From: Micromonospora sp. DSM 45708
GTDB lineage: Bacteria > Actinomycetota > Actinomycetes > Mycobacteriales > Micromonosporaceae
Assembly: GCF_039566955.1 (NCBI RefSeq)
Contig: NZ_CP154796.1
Coordinates: 496,001 to 560,000 of the forward strand
Reading direction: 5' to 3'
Length of the DNA stretch: 64,000 bases
Shown here: one piece after another, positions 7,945 through 16,429 of the stretch
How positions within the stretch are numbered: position 1 is the first letter of the stretch
Layout: each line of letters opens with the position of its first letter
Notes under the pieces: generated by a model
Databases searched by the model: none
Told to the model about the DNA's origin: nothing
Seen by the model: the letters and a program-made list of their open reading frames with translations, nothing else
Program-made: the position numbers and the translations under genes

Positions 7945-8253
7945 TCAGGGCGCGGTGACCGCCCGGACCGCGTCCTCGATGCGCGCCGCGAGCAGCACCT
8001 CACCCTCGGTGAGCGGCTCGCCGTCGTCGTGCCCCAGCCTGATCCGGGTCCGCCCGGCCTGGCGACTGATCTCGGGGCGCAGCCGGAGCGCGTCGGCGAC
8101 CACCGCCACCCGCTCGGTGAGCGCGGCGTGTTGGGTGTCGTCCAGGGTGAGCATGCGGCTGAGCTGCTCGCCCTCGCGCGTCCACCCGGACAGCAGGGCG
8201 AGCGCGTCGCTGAGGTAGTCGTGCTTCGCCCGGCTGCTGAAGAGCACGCGCAT
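7945..8253 (-). CDS. Degenerate pterin-4a-carbinolamine dehydratase-like protein
   Basis: 102 residues aligning by eye with the whole pterin-4a-carbinolamine dehydratase fold: LSDALALLSGWTREGEQLSRMLTL, a central helix ERVAVVADALRLRP, then TRIRLGHDDGEPLTEGEVLLAARIEDAV. Functional enzymes carry a His-His-Pro triad at the end of the central helix; here the position reads Leu-Arg-Pro, so both catalytic His are missing, while the later His (GHDDGE) and the C-terminal signature remain. It is therefore unlikely to be an active dehydratase and may be structural or regulatory. GGGAGGTG precedes the chosen ATG. Confidence 0.65.
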   Translation of the reverse strand: MRVLFSSRAKHDYLSDALALLSGWTREGEQLSRMLTLDDTQHAALTERVAVVADALRLRPEISRQAGRTRIRLGHDDGEPLTEGEVLLAARIEDAVRAVTAP

Positions 8254-8437
8254 CACCGCACCTCCCAGGCGTCGTTGCCGGCTTGTGGCCAAATCGTCGC
8301 CATCCCGTGTCCCAGTCGACGCCCTCTAGTCTGTCGTTGCGCAGATGGTGTGTCCACGCCCACACTTCCGTCTTCTGCTGGCCTGATGGCCGACTCAGCT
8401 ACCCAAACCGCCGATTGATCTGGCACGCTGGTGGCCC

Positions 8438-8878
8438 GTGCGGACCGAACGGTTTAGCGGAAACGGGCAGGCCGACCGGCGTGAGCCGAGGGTGGTCGTC
8501 GGAGCGGCCATCATCGTGGCCGGCCGGGTCCTGGCCTGCGAGCGCGCCGCGCCGCCCGAGGTGGCGGGGCGGTGGGAGTTCCCCGGCGGCAAGGTCGAGC
8601 CGGGGGAGACCGAACCCGACGCGCTGGCCCGGGAGTGCGCCGAGGAGCTGGGCGTCCGGGTCGAGGTCGGCGCACGGGTCGGGCGGGACGTCCGGATGGC
8701 GCACGGTCGCTCCGTCCTGCGGGTCTACGCGGCCCGCCTGCTCCACGGCGACCAGCCGAGCGCGCTGGAGCACGCCGAGCTGCGCTGGCTCTCCGCGGCC
8801 GAGCTGGACACCGTCGAGTGGCTGCCGGCCGACGTGCCGATCGTGCCCGCGCTGCGTCCGCTGCTCGCCGGCTTCTGA
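8438..8878 (+). CDS. MutT-type Nudix hydrolase
   Basis: 146 residues. The Nudix box GGKVEPGETEPDALARECAEELGV is complete (G-x5-E-x7-R-E-x2-E-E-x-G), with WEFPGGK upstream and LRWLSAAELDTVEWLPADVPIVPAL at the C-terminus, the usual MutT (8-oxo-dGTP diphosphatase) arrangement. It probably cleans the nucleotide pool of oxidised dGTP. The GTG at 8438 gives an N-terminus about 15 residues longer than typical MutT; a later start is possible, and no ribosome-binding site stands out. Confidence 0.82.
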   Translation: MRTERFSGNGQADRREPRVVVGAAIIVAGRVLACERAAPPEVAGRWEFPGGKVEPGETEPDALARECAEELGVRVEVGARVGRDVRMAHGRSVLRVYAARLLHGDQPSALEHAELRWLSAAELDTVEWLPADVPIVPALRPLLAGF

Positions 8879-9005
8879 GCCGCGCCCGTCGGCTTCCGCG
8901 CCGCGCCGCGCGCGCCCGCCGCGTTCGGGATCACGCGCGATGGGCCCACCGTGTTCGGAACCGCGCCGCGCCCGCCCGCCGAACCGGACAGCCGGTCGGA
9001 AACGG

Positions 9006-9041
9006 GACGGGGGCCGGCGGCGTGTGCCGCTGGCCCCCGTC
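9006..9041. terminator. Strong hairpin between mutT-like and sdhB genes
   Basis: GACGGGGGCC and GGCCCCCGTC pair perfectly, with a nested GCGGC/GCCGC stem and a GTGT loop. It lies between convergent genes, 16 nt from the sdhB stop, and probably terminates the sdh operon. The preceding 120 nt (8879-9000) are low-complexity GC-rich sequence with no gene visible. Confidence 0.6.
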
Positions 9042-9057
9042 ATCGTCGCGCCGCTGG

Positions 9058-10128
9058 TCAGTGCTTCGGCTCGTCCTGCTGCGGGTGGGCGAAGTTGAGG
9101 TGCTCCGGCGGCAGCGGGAACTCCACGTCGTCACCGAACGGCGACGGCGCGGCGGCCCGGTCGAAGGTCAGCTCGGTCAGCGGCAGCTTGCCGTTGGCGT
9201 CGACCGCCGGGGCCGTCGGGTGCGGCACCTCACGCTGCCAGTTGACGCCCTGCTGGGCCTGGCGCTCGGCGCCGCTGTCGTGCGAGCCGCCGGCGTGCGA
9301 GTGCACCCCGGGGTGGGCCGCGCCGGTGGTCACCGCACCGCTGGAATGCCCGCTGGTCGCGCTGGTCTGAGGCACCTGACCCCTCCGGAAGATCTTGTTA
9401 CCGAGCCACACAAGGGGATCGTACCTGCGGTCCACGACCCGTTCCTTCATGGGGATGATCCCGTTGTCGGTGATCTTGATGTGCTCGGGGCAGACCTCGG
9501 TGCAGCACTTCGTGATGTTGCAGAAACCGAGCCCCATCTCGGACTGCGCGTACTCCTTGCGGTCGGTACGCGTGTCGAGCGGGTGCATGTCCAGCTCGGA
9601 GGCCCGGATGAAGAACCGGGGACCGGAGAACGCCGGCTTGTTCTCGTCGTGGTCGCGGATCACGTGGCAGACGTTCTGGCACAGGAAGCACTCGATGCAC
9701 TTGCGGAACTCCTGCGAGCGCTCGACGTCGACCTGCTGCATCCGGTAGTCGCCGGGTGCCACGTCGGCCGGCGGCGCGAACGCCGGGGTTTCCCGGGCCT
9801 TCTCGTAGTTGAAGGAGACGTCGGTGACCAGGTCCCGGATCACCGGGAAGGTCCGCAGCGGCGTGACCGTGACGGTCTCCGCCTCCTCGAACGTCGACAT
9901 CCGCGTCATGCAGCCCAGCCGCGGCTTGCCGTTGATCTCCATCGAGCAGGAGCCGCACTTGCCGGCCTTGCAGTTCCACCGGCACGCCAGATCCGGCGCC
10001 TCGGTGGCCTGGAGCCGGTGGATGACGTCGAGGACGACCTCGCCCTCGTTCACCTCGACCGCGTAGTCCTGGAGGTCGCCGCCGGTCTCGTCACCCCGCC
10101 AGATGCGGAACTGTCGCTTGCTTCCCAT
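9058..10128 (-). CDS. sdhB: Succinate dehydrogenase iron-sulfur subunit with long C-terminal extension
   Basis: 356 residues. The N-terminal 2Fe-2S domain shows CRWNCKAGKCGSC, and the C-terminal clusters show CIECFLCQNVCHV and CNITKCCTEVCPEHI, as in SdhB, which passes electrons from FAD to the quinone. A normal SdhB ends near residue 250; here about 100 further residues follow, low in complexity and His/Gly/Ser-rich, ending with a structured-looking FGDDVEFPLPPEHLNF. Start ATG overlaps the sdhA stop (TGATG), so the two are translationally coupled. The subunit call is secure; the extension is unexplained. Confidence 0.93.
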   Translation of the reverse strand: MGSKRQFRIWRGDETGGDLQDYAVEVNEGEVVLDVIHRLQATEAPDLACRWNCKAGKCGSCSMEINGKPRLGCMTRMSTFEEAETVTVTPLRTFPVIRDLVTDVSFNYEKARETPAFAPPADVAPGDYRMQQVDVERSQEFRKCIECFLCQNVCHVIRDHDENKPAFSGPRFFIRASELDMHPLDTRTDRKEYAQSEMGLGFCNITKCCTEVCPEHIKITDNGIIPMKERVVDRRYDPLVWLGNKIFRRGQVPQTSATSGHSSGAVTTGAAHPGVHSHAGGSHDSGAERQAQQGVNWQREVPHPTAPAVDANGKLPLTELTFDRAAAPSPFGDDVEFPLPPEHLNFAHPQQDEPKH

Positions 10129-12038
10129 CAGCGCTCCTCCTCGGTGCGGGCGTCGAACTCGGCGAGCTCCTCGTCGGTGAGATATTTCGACAGCTCGGCC
10201 CGGTCGAACAGCCCGATCAGCTCCGGCCGCATCCTCGGCAGCGGCTTGTGGGTCAGCCGGACCGCGTCGCCGTCGAGCGAGCAGACCAGGTTGACCCGCC
10301 GCCACTTCGGGTCCATCGCCGGGTAGTCCTCCCGGGTGTGCCCGCCGCGCGACTCCTGCCGCTCCAGCGCCGCCTTCGCGGTGCACTCCGAGACCACCAG
10401 CATGTTGCGCAGGTCGAGCGCCAGATGCCAGCCCGGGTTGTAGCGCCGGCCGCCGACCGCGCTCACCTTCGCCACCCGCTCCCGCAGCTCGGCCAGCCGA
10501 CCGAGCGCGTCGGCCAGTTCGCCCTCGCGCCGGATGATGCCGACCAGGTCGCCCATCACCACCTGGAGGTCCTGCTGGAGCTGGTAGGGGCTCTCCCCGG
10601 TGTCGCGCTGCAACGGCGCCAGCGCCGTCTCCACCGCGGCCTCCACCGCCGCCACCGACACCGCCGGGCGGGCGGTGAGCTGGTCGGCGTACGTCGCGGC
10701 GTGCCCGCCCGCCCGCTTGCCGAAGACCAGCAGGTCGGACAGGGAGTTGCCGCCGAGCCGGTTGGAGCCGTGCATGCCGCCGGAGACCTCACCGGCGGCG
10801 AAGAGCCCACGCACCGTGCCGGCCGCCGCGCCGGAATCCGGGTCCACCTCCACGCCACCCATCACGTAGTGGCAGGTCGGACCGACCTCCATCGGCTCCT
10901 TCGTGATGTCGACGTCGGCCAGTTCCTTGAACTGGTGGTACATCGACGGCAGTCGGCGACGGATCTCCTCCGCCGACCGGCGGGAGGCGATGTCCAGGTA
11001 GACGCCGCCGGCCGGCGTACCCCGACCGGCCTTGACCTCGCTGTTGATCGCGCGGGCGACCTCGTCGCGGGGCAGCAGCTCCGGCGGACGCCGGTTGTTG
11101 TCCGGGTCGGTGTACCAGCGGTCCGCCTCGGCCTCGTTGTCCGCGTACTGCTTGCGGAACACGTCCGGGACGTAGTCGAACATGAACCGCTTGCCGTCGG
11201 AGTTCTTCAGCACGCCGCCGTCGCCGCGCACCGACTCGGTGACCAGGATGCCCTTCACCGAGGGCGGCCAGACCATGCCGGTCGGGTGGAACTGGAGGAA
11301 CTCCATGTTGATCAGCGTGGCCCCGGCGCGCAGCGCCAGCGCGTGGCCGTCCCCGGTGTACTCCCAGGAGTTCGAGGTGACCTTGTAGGACCGGCCGACG
11401 CCGCCGGTGGCCAGCACCACGGCCGGCGCCTCGAAGAGGATGAACTCGCCGGACTCCCGGTAGTAGCCGAACGCCCCGGCCACCCGGTCGCCGTCCAGCA
11501 GCAGCTCCGTGATCGTGGTCTCGGAGAACACCCGGATCCGCGCGTCGTAGCTGCCGAGCTCGCGCTTGTCCTCCTGCTGGAGGGAGACGATCTTCTGCTG
11601 GAGCGTGCGGATCAGCTCCAGGCCGGTCCGGTCGCCGACGTGCGCCAGGCGCGGGTACTCGTGGCCGCCGAAGTTGCGCTGCGAGATCTTGCCGTCCTTG
11701 GTGCGGTCGAAGAGCGCACCGTACGTCTCCAGCTCCCAGATCCGCTGCGGTGACTCCTTGGCGTGCAGCTCGGCCATCCGGAAGTTGTTGAGGAACTTGC
11801 CGCCGCGCATGGTGTCCCGGAAGTGCACCTGCCAGTTGTCCCGCGAGTTCACGTTGCCCATGGCCGCCGCGGCGCCGCCCTCGGCCATCACCGTGTGCGC
11901 CTTGCCGAACAGCGACTTCGAGATGATCGCGGTCTTCTTGCCGGCCAGCCGGGCCTCGATCGCCGCGCGCAGGCCGGCGCCGCCGGCCCCGATCACGACG
12001 ACGTCGTAGTGGTGTCGTTCGATTCGCGTTTCAGTCAT
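10128..12038 (-). CDS. sdhA: Succinate dehydrogenase flavoprotein subunit
   Basis: 636-residue catalytic subunit oxidising succinate to fumarate. Visible: FAD dinucleotide loop VVVIGAGGAGLRAAIEA, the HTVMAEGGAAAAMGN segment carrying the flavin-attaching His, active-site stretches EFLQFHPTG and VRGDGG, CHYVMGGVEVD, and SNRLGGNSLSDLLVFGKRAG. The C-terminal domain ends PELIGLFDRAELSKYLTDEELAEF. The ATG at 12038 begins 11 nt after the membrane-subunit stop. The layout (membrane anchor, A, B) and sequence style match the Sdh1-type actinobacterial enzyme. Confidence 0.95.
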   Translation of the reverse strand: MTETRIERHHYDVVVIGAGGAGLRAAIEARLAGKKTAIISKSLFGKAHTVMAEGGAAAAMGNVNSRDNWQVHFRDTMRGGKFLNNFRMAELHAKESPQRIWELETYGALFDRTKDGKISQRNFGGHEYPRLAHVGDRTGLELIRTLQQKIVSLQQEDKRELGSYDARIRVFSETTITELLLDGDRVAGAFGYYRESGEFILFEAPAVVLATGGVGRSYKVTSNSWEYTGDGHALALRAGATLINMEFLQFHPTGMVWPPSVKGILVTESVRGDGGVLKNSDGKRFMFDYVPDVFRKQYADNEAEADRWYTDPDNNRRPPELLPRDEVARAINSEVKAGRGTPAGGVYLDIASRRSAEEIRRRLPSMYHQFKELADVDITKEPMEVGPTCHYVMGGVEVDPDSGAAAGTVRGLFAAGEVSGGMHGSNRLGGNSLSDLLVFGKRAGGHAATYADQLTARPAVSVAAVEAAVETALAPLQRDTGESPYQLQQDLQVVMGDLVGIIRREGELADALGRLAELRERVAKVSAVGGRRYNPGWHLALDLRNMLVVSECTAKAALERQESRGGHTREDYPAMDPKWRRVNLVCSLDGDAVRLTHKPLPRMRPELIGLFDRAELSKYLTDEELAEFDARTEEER

Positions 12039-12049
12039 GTCAGGGGCCC

Positions 12050-12856
12050 TCAGTTGATGAACCGCAGGTCGTTGAACCAGCCGGCGGCGATCGCCATCAC
12101 GTAGAAGTCGGTGAACGCCAGGGTGCCCAGCGTGATCCAGGCGAGCTGCATGTGCCGGACGTTCAGCCAGGACACTCCGGTCCACGCCTTGTAGCGCACC
12201 GGATGCTTGGAGAAGTGCTTGAGCCGGCCGCCGATGATGTGCCGGCAGGAGTGGCAGGAGATCGTGTACGCCCAGAGCATCACCACGTTGACCAGCAGGA
12301 CGACGTTGCCCAGGCCGAAGCCGAAGCCCTCGGGGGAGTGGAAGGCGAGGACGGCGTCCCAGGTGTTGATCAGCGAGATGATCGCGGCGGCGTAGAAGAA
12401 GTAGCGGTGCAGGTTTTGCCCGAGCAGCGGGAACCGCGTCTCCCCGCTGTACGTCTGGTGCCCGTCCGGCACGGCGCAGGCCGGCGGCGACAGCCAGAAC
12501 GACCGGTAGTACGCCTTGCGGTAGTAGTAGCAGGTGAGCCGGAACAGCAGCAGGAACGGCAGGGTCAGCGCCGCGTCCGGGATGATCCACCAGCCGGGCA
12601 GGAAGCTGCCGAAGTGCGAGGAGCCCTCGACGCACCGCTCGGTCACGCAGGGGGAGTAGAACGGGGTCAGGTAGTGGTATTGGTCCACCCAGTACCACTT
12701 GTGCATGAAGACCCGGACGGTCGCGTAGATGACCCAGGCACTGAGCCCGACCACGGTGATCAGTGGGGCGAGCCACCAGCGGTCGGTCCGCAACGTCTTC
12801 GCCGCGATGGCGGCTCGTGCCCGCGCTCCCCGCGGCCTCGTCGCCGTTGATGTCAT
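12050..12856 (-). CDS. sdhC: Succinate dehydrogenase membrane anchor subunit (Sdh1 type)
   Basis: 268 residues with about five hydrophobic spans forming the haem/quinone anchor of the complex. His residues in or near spans (GQNLHRYFFYAAAI, SCHSCRHIIGG, NVRHMQLAWI) are candidate haem ligands. A loop with paired Cys (PCVTERC) faces one side of the membrane. A single fused anchor rather than separate C and D subunits fits the actinobacterial Sdh1 layout. Two ATGs compete (12865 and 12856); the GGGAG immediately before the first and 9 nt from the second favours 12856. First gene of sdhCAB. Confidence 0.88.
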   Translation of the reverse strand: MTSTATRPRGARARAAIAAKTLRTDRWWLAPLITVVGLSAWVIYATVRVFMHKWYWVDQYHYLTPFYSPCVTERCVEGSSHFGSFLPGWWIIPDAALTLPFLLLFRLTCYYYRKAYYRSFWLSPPACAVPDGHQTYSGETRFPLLGQNLHRYFFYAAAIISLINTWDAVLAFHSPEGFGFGLGNVVLLVNVVMLWAYTISCHSCRHIIGGRLKHFSKHPVRYKAWTGVSWLNVRHMQLAWITLGTLAFTDFYVMAIAAGWFNDLRFIN

Positions 12857-12871
12857 TCGAGTCATCTCCCT

Positions 12872-12944
12872 GACGTCACTGTCACGTCCTGCGCACGCGT
12901 GAGACCACGCCGGTGAACCGGCGCGGCTAAGTGACACACGTTAC
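12872..12944 (-). promoter_or_regulatory. Palindromes in the sdh promoter region
   Basis: GACGT and ACGTC flank CACTGTC at 12872-12888, and GTGACACACGTTAC at 12931-12944 is a degenerate palindrome with arms GTGAC and GTTAC. Both lie within 90 nt upstream of the sdhC-like start and are candidate regulator sites. No regulator can be named. Confidence 0.3.
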
Positions 12945-13075
12945 GCCGATCTTCACGGCCCGGCCGCGCAACGCAGTGTCCCGTGTGTCCCGCTGGTTGG
13001 AAAGACCCGAGTCATGATCAATATGCGTGGCGTGGCGAGCGGCGCGCCCACCGGTCACCGGCGTGGGCCGACCGG

Positions 13076-14485
13076 TCAGCCGGACGCCCCGCCGGTGAAG
13101 TTCCACGAGGACAGCCGTGCCGCCGGCGCCTCCCACCAGGAGCCGTCGGACCGGTCCGGCTGCCGGTCCGGCCGCCGGCCCAGGCCGAGCACCCGGCCCG
13201 GCCCCAACGCACGCGGGTAGGACTCGGTGAACCGGAAGTCGCGCACCGCCCGCACCGGTACGCCGTCCTCGACGAGCCAGACGCCGTTACGCGTCAGGCC
13301 GGTGACGACCAGTTGCTTCGGGTCCAGCACCCGCGTGTACCAGAAGTCGCTGACCAGCAGCCCGCGTCGCACGCCGGCCACCAGGACCGCCGTGTCCGGG
13401 TCGCCCACCGCCCCGGTCACCCCCGCGCCCACCGTCCCGGCCGGACCGTCGACGGTCGCGCCCGGGTCGGCGCCCGCCGGCAGCAGGCGGATGTTGCTGG
13501 GGATCGGGCCGAACGTCGACCCGCCGGCCATGCCGTGCCCGGTGGACCCGGTGCCCGCCGCGGCGCCGCTGCGCCGGTCGTGCGCCACCGCCCCGGTGGT
13601 GCCGGCCCGCACCAGAGTGAGCGCCCGCCGGGGCGTGCCCTCCAGGTCGAACGGCAGCGTCGAGGCGTGCAGCGGATCGTCGACAAGCGTCACCGCCGGG
13701 TCGAACTGGGCCGCGCCCGGCTCGGCGAAGGACTGGCGTTCGGCGTGCCGCTTGCCGTTGAAGCCGAACCAGGCGAGGTTCTGGAGCAGGTCGGCCACGG
13801 CGGCCGGTTCGAGCACCACCTCGTAGTGCCCCGGCGGCAGCTCCACCGGGTCGGCCGCGGCCCGCGCCTTGGCCGCGGCGCGGGCGCCGAGCGCGGCGCC
13901 GTCCAGGTCGGCCAGGCGGTCCGCGCAGTGGCGGGCCACCCCGTCCGCGCCGCCGGCACGGGCGATGCCGTCCAGCGCCGCCTCGGCGGCCCGGCCCACC
14001 ACCGAGTGCCCGGCCGAGTTGGCGAACGCGCCGGACCGGTACGCCGTGCGGCAGTAGCCGGCCGCCTCCAACCCCTCGACCGCGTCCACGAACGCGCGGA
14101 CCCGGGCGGCCCGCTCGTCGGGCGACGCGAACGCGGTGGCCTCGTCGACGGCCGGACCGGCCGGCACCGGCGTCGGCGCGGTGAGGCCCGGCCAGGCCGG
14201 GTCGGGCGGGGCGAGCCGGGCCGCCGCCCGGGTGCGGTCGACCAGCGCGGCCAGCCCGTCGGCGTCGACCCGGTTGCCGCCGCCCGCGGCGGTCCGGCCG
14301 TCGACGTGCAGCCGCAGCCGCACCGCGGTGCCCGTCTCGGCCACGTTCTGGTGGATGAACGAGTTGGCGAACCGGGTCAGCGCCAGATCGGACCGGGTCA
14401 CCAGCACCTCGGCCTCGGCGCCCGGCCCGGCCGCGCGCCGGACCAACTCCACCACCCGGGCCGCGAGGTCCCGCTCGTCGCTCAT
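13076..14485 (-). CDS. tldE: TldE/PmbA-type metallopeptidase subunit
   Basis: 469 residues of the U62 family. TldE (PmbA) pairs with TldD to form a heterodimeric metalloprotease that trims modified peptides and helps degrade small proteins. Family segments seen: RFANSFIHQNVAETGTAVRLRLHVDGR, FANSAGHSV, YEVVLEPAAVADLLQNLAWFGFNGKRHAERQSF and NIRLLPAGADPGATVDG. It lacks the zinc HExxxH of its partner, as expected. Its ATG overlaps the TldD stop (ATGA), so the pair is coupled. No RiPP precursor or modifying enzyme is visible nearby, so a general role is as likely as natural-product maturation. Confidence 0.85.
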   Translation of the reverse strand: MSDERDLAARVVELVRRAAGPGAEAEVLVTRSDLALTRFANSFIHQNVAETGTAVRLRLHVDGRTAAGGGNRVDADGLAALVDRTRAAARLAPPDPAWPGLTAPTPVPAGPAVDEATAFASPDERAARVRAFVDAVEGLEAAGYCRTAYRSGAFANSAGHSVVGRAAEAALDGIARAGGADGVARHCADRLADLDGAALGARAAAKARAAADPVELPPGHYEVVLEPAAVADLLQNLAWFGFNGKRHAERQSFAEPGAAQFDPAVTLVDDPLHASTLPFDLEGTPRRALTLVRAGTTGAVAHDRRSGAAAGTGSTGHGMAGGSTFGPIPSNIRLLPAGADPGATVDGPAGTVGAGVTGAVGDPDTAVLVAGVRRGLLVSDFWYTRVLDPKQLVVTGLTRNGVWLVEDGVPVRAVRDFRFTESYPRALGPGRVLGLGRRPDRQPDRSDGSWWEAPAARLSSWNFTGGASG

Positions 14486-15915
14486 GCCCGCACCCCCACC
14501 CGGACGCCGCGGAACCGGGCCGGTGCGGCCGGATGGCCGGTGTGCCCGACCTGGCCCGGCTGCCCCTTGCCGCAGTTGGGTGTGCCCCACGCGACGGTCT
14601 CGGAGGAGAGCATGTCCATCGAACGCCAGAAGACCGGCCCGATGCCGGTGTAGGTGGGGTTGCGCAGCATCCGCCCCCGTCGGCCGTTGCGCACCTCCCA
14701 GCCGACCTCGCAGCCGAACTGGAAGTTGAGCCGCTTGTCGTCGATCGACCAGGAGCGGTTGACGTCCATCAGCACCCCGTCGTCGGTGGCCGCGATGATC
14801 TCGTCGAGTGTGTGCGGGCCCGGTTCCAGGCCCACGTTCGTCATCCGCACCATCGGCAGCCGGGCCCAGCCGTCGGCGCGTACGCTGCCGCCGTAGTCCA
14901 GGCCGGCGACGGCGGCCGAGTCCCGGCCGGCGAGCACCCCGACCCACCGCCCCTCGCGGACCGCGTCCCGCCGGACCGCCGGTGAGCCCTCGTCGTCGAA
15001 GCCGAAGCTGCCCAGCGCGCCCGGGATGGTCGGGTCGATGGTCACGTTCATCAGCTCGGAGCCGTAGCGCAGCGAGCCGAGGCGGGTCAGGTCGAGCCAG
15101 GACGTGCCGGCGAACGCCGCCTCCCAGCCGAGGATGCGGTCCAGCTCGATCGCGTGCCCGACCGACTCGTGGATCTGCAACGCGAGCTGCTCGCCGCCGA
15201 GGATCAGGTCGGTCTCGCCGGCCGGGCACTCCGGCGCGCTGAGCAGCTCGCGGGACTCCTCGGCGATCCGGGCGGCGTGCGCGGCCAGGTCGAGCGCGGT
15301 GACCAGCTCCCAGCCGGTGGTGCCGTACTGCCCGCGGTAGCTCGGGTAGGACCGTCGCTGCGTCTCGCCGTCACCGATCGAGGTGGCGGAGATGCCGCCG
15401 CCGCACTCCCGGATGTGCTGGTCGATCCGGTGGCCCTCGCTGGAGACGAACCACTTCGTGGTGTCCCAGACCTGGTAGAGCCCCTCGGCCAGGTCGGCGC
15501 CGTGCTCCCGCATCGTCGCGGTGGCGCCGACCAGCAGGTCGCCCTTGTCCGACAGCGGCACCCCGAGCGGGTCGACCGCGCACTCCGAGGCCCAGCTCGC
15601 CACCGCCGCCCCGACCGGCACCAGGTCGATCGGTGGGCCGGGGACCCGCGCGCTCGCGGCGGCGATCGCCGCGGCGCGCCGGCCGGCGTCGCGGGCCGCG
15701 GCGTCGGACAACTCGGGTACGGCGTGGAAGCCCCAGCCGGAGCCGACCAGCGCGCGCACCCCCAGGCCGATGCTCTCGTGCTGGGCCAGCTCCTCGATGT
15801 CGCCGTTGCGCGCCGACATCGACTCGTAGCGGCGGTGCATCACCCGGGCGTCCGCGTAGCGGGCTCCCGCGTCGAGGGCGGCCTGCACGGCGGCGGTCGC
15901 CGCATCGAATCCCAT
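14482..15915 (-). CDS. tldD: TldD-type zinc metallopeptidase subunit
   Basis: 477 residues, catalytic partner of TldE. The zinc motif HESVGH begins at residue 249 and a third ligand region (NFQFGCEVGWEV) lies about 150 residues downstream. Other family segments are YADARVMHRRYESMSARNGDIEEL, DLILGGEQLALQIHE, GSFGFDDEGSPAVRRDAVREG and a Cys-bearing C-terminus GTPNCGKGQPGQ. The complex cleaves unstructured peptides in the cytoplasm. The ATG at 15915 is chosen over the in-frame start 30 nt upstream because a TAGGGT hexamer lies 7 nt before it. Confidence 0.88.
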   Translation of the reverse strand: MGFDAATAAVQAALDAGARYADARVMHRRYESMSARNGDIEELAQHESIGLGVRALVGSGWGFHAVPELSDAAARDAGRRAAAIAAASARVPGPPIDLVPVGAAVASWASECAVDPLGVPLSDKGDLLVGATATMREHGADLAEGLYQVWDTTKWFVSSEGHRIDQHIRECGGGISATSIGDGETQRRSYPSYRGQYGTTGWELVTALDLAAHAARIAEESRELLSAPECPAGETDLILGGEQLALQIHESVGHAIELDRILGWEAAFAGTSWLDLTRLGSLRYGSELMNVTIDPTIPGALGSFGFDDEGSPAVRRDAVREGRWVGVLAGRDSAAVAGLDYGGSVRADGWARLPMVRMTNVGLEPGPHTLDEIIAATDDGVLMDVNRSWSIDDKRLNFQFGCEVGWEVRNGRRGRMLRNPTYTGIGPVFWRSMDMLSSETVAWGTPNCGKGQPGQVGHTGHPAAPARFRGVRVGVRA

Positions 15916-15948
15916 GCGCCCGACCCTAGGCGAGCGCACCGACATCCG

Positions 15949-16314
15949 TCAGGGGACGAGATCCTCCGGCCGGATCGTCGCCCGGACGGGCTCGGTCAAC
16001 GCCAGGAGTTCCCGGGGCCTGGTCACGGACACCTCCCGGTGGTGCCGCCCCTGCCGCCGGTAGAGGTGCAGCGTGCCGCTCTCCTGCCCGACCAGCAGGT
16101 ACCACTCGATGTCGGCAGCGGCGTAGTAGTGCATCTTGAGCACCTTGTCGGTCGCCGCGTTGCCCGGTCAGATGACCTCGCACACGAGCCGCACGTCCCG
16201 CGCCTCGATCATCGGTTCGTCGGAGTCGATCGGCTCGGTGACGACCAGGTCGGGAATGGGTATCCGGCACGATGACGCCCAGTCGCGTCGGTGAATGTCC
16301 CAGGTGAGGGCTGT
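15949..16314 (-). pseudogene. Uma2-family pseudogene with an in-frame stop
   Basis: Reading the minus strand in one frame from 16314 gives IPDLVVTEPIDSDEP, then VRLVCEVI-stop-PGNAATDKVLKMHYYAAADIEWYLLV and a C-terminal EDLVP stop. Uma2 proteins read EVVSPGNAATD here, so a TGA at 16168-16170 has replaced a Ser codon (TCA to TGA would be one change). The first 60 or so residues of the fold are also gone: the frame closes upstream at 16315-16317. The rest retains good Uma2 sequence, so inactivation looks recent. A GTG at 16143 could start a 64-residue fragment, but this would lack the catalytic core. Confidence 0.75.
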
Positions 16315-16429
16315 TCAGGTCGGAAACCCAGTCGTTACGCTCTGGCCGCTGACAGACCGCTCGATGTAGCTTATTTTCGCCTCCAGAGGTTTCCTGTAGG
16401 TTCTCTTCACCATCGAGGGGGAGGCGGTC
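16315..16429 (+). promoter_or_regulatory. Promoter region of the oligopeptide ABC operon
   Basis: This 115-nt stretch is less GC-rich than its surroundings. TAGGTT near 16397-16402 is a plausible -10, but I see no convincing -35. CCTCCAGAGG at about 16381-16390 is a small palindrome and possible operator. GGGGGAGG just before the ATG is a strong ribosome-binding site. Confidence 0.35.

Noticed and set aside
12039..12776. Longer start for the sdhA frame
   Set aside because: It overlaps the membrane-subunit gene in another frame and reads as non-coding; the FAD-binding loop follows directly on the ATG at 12038.
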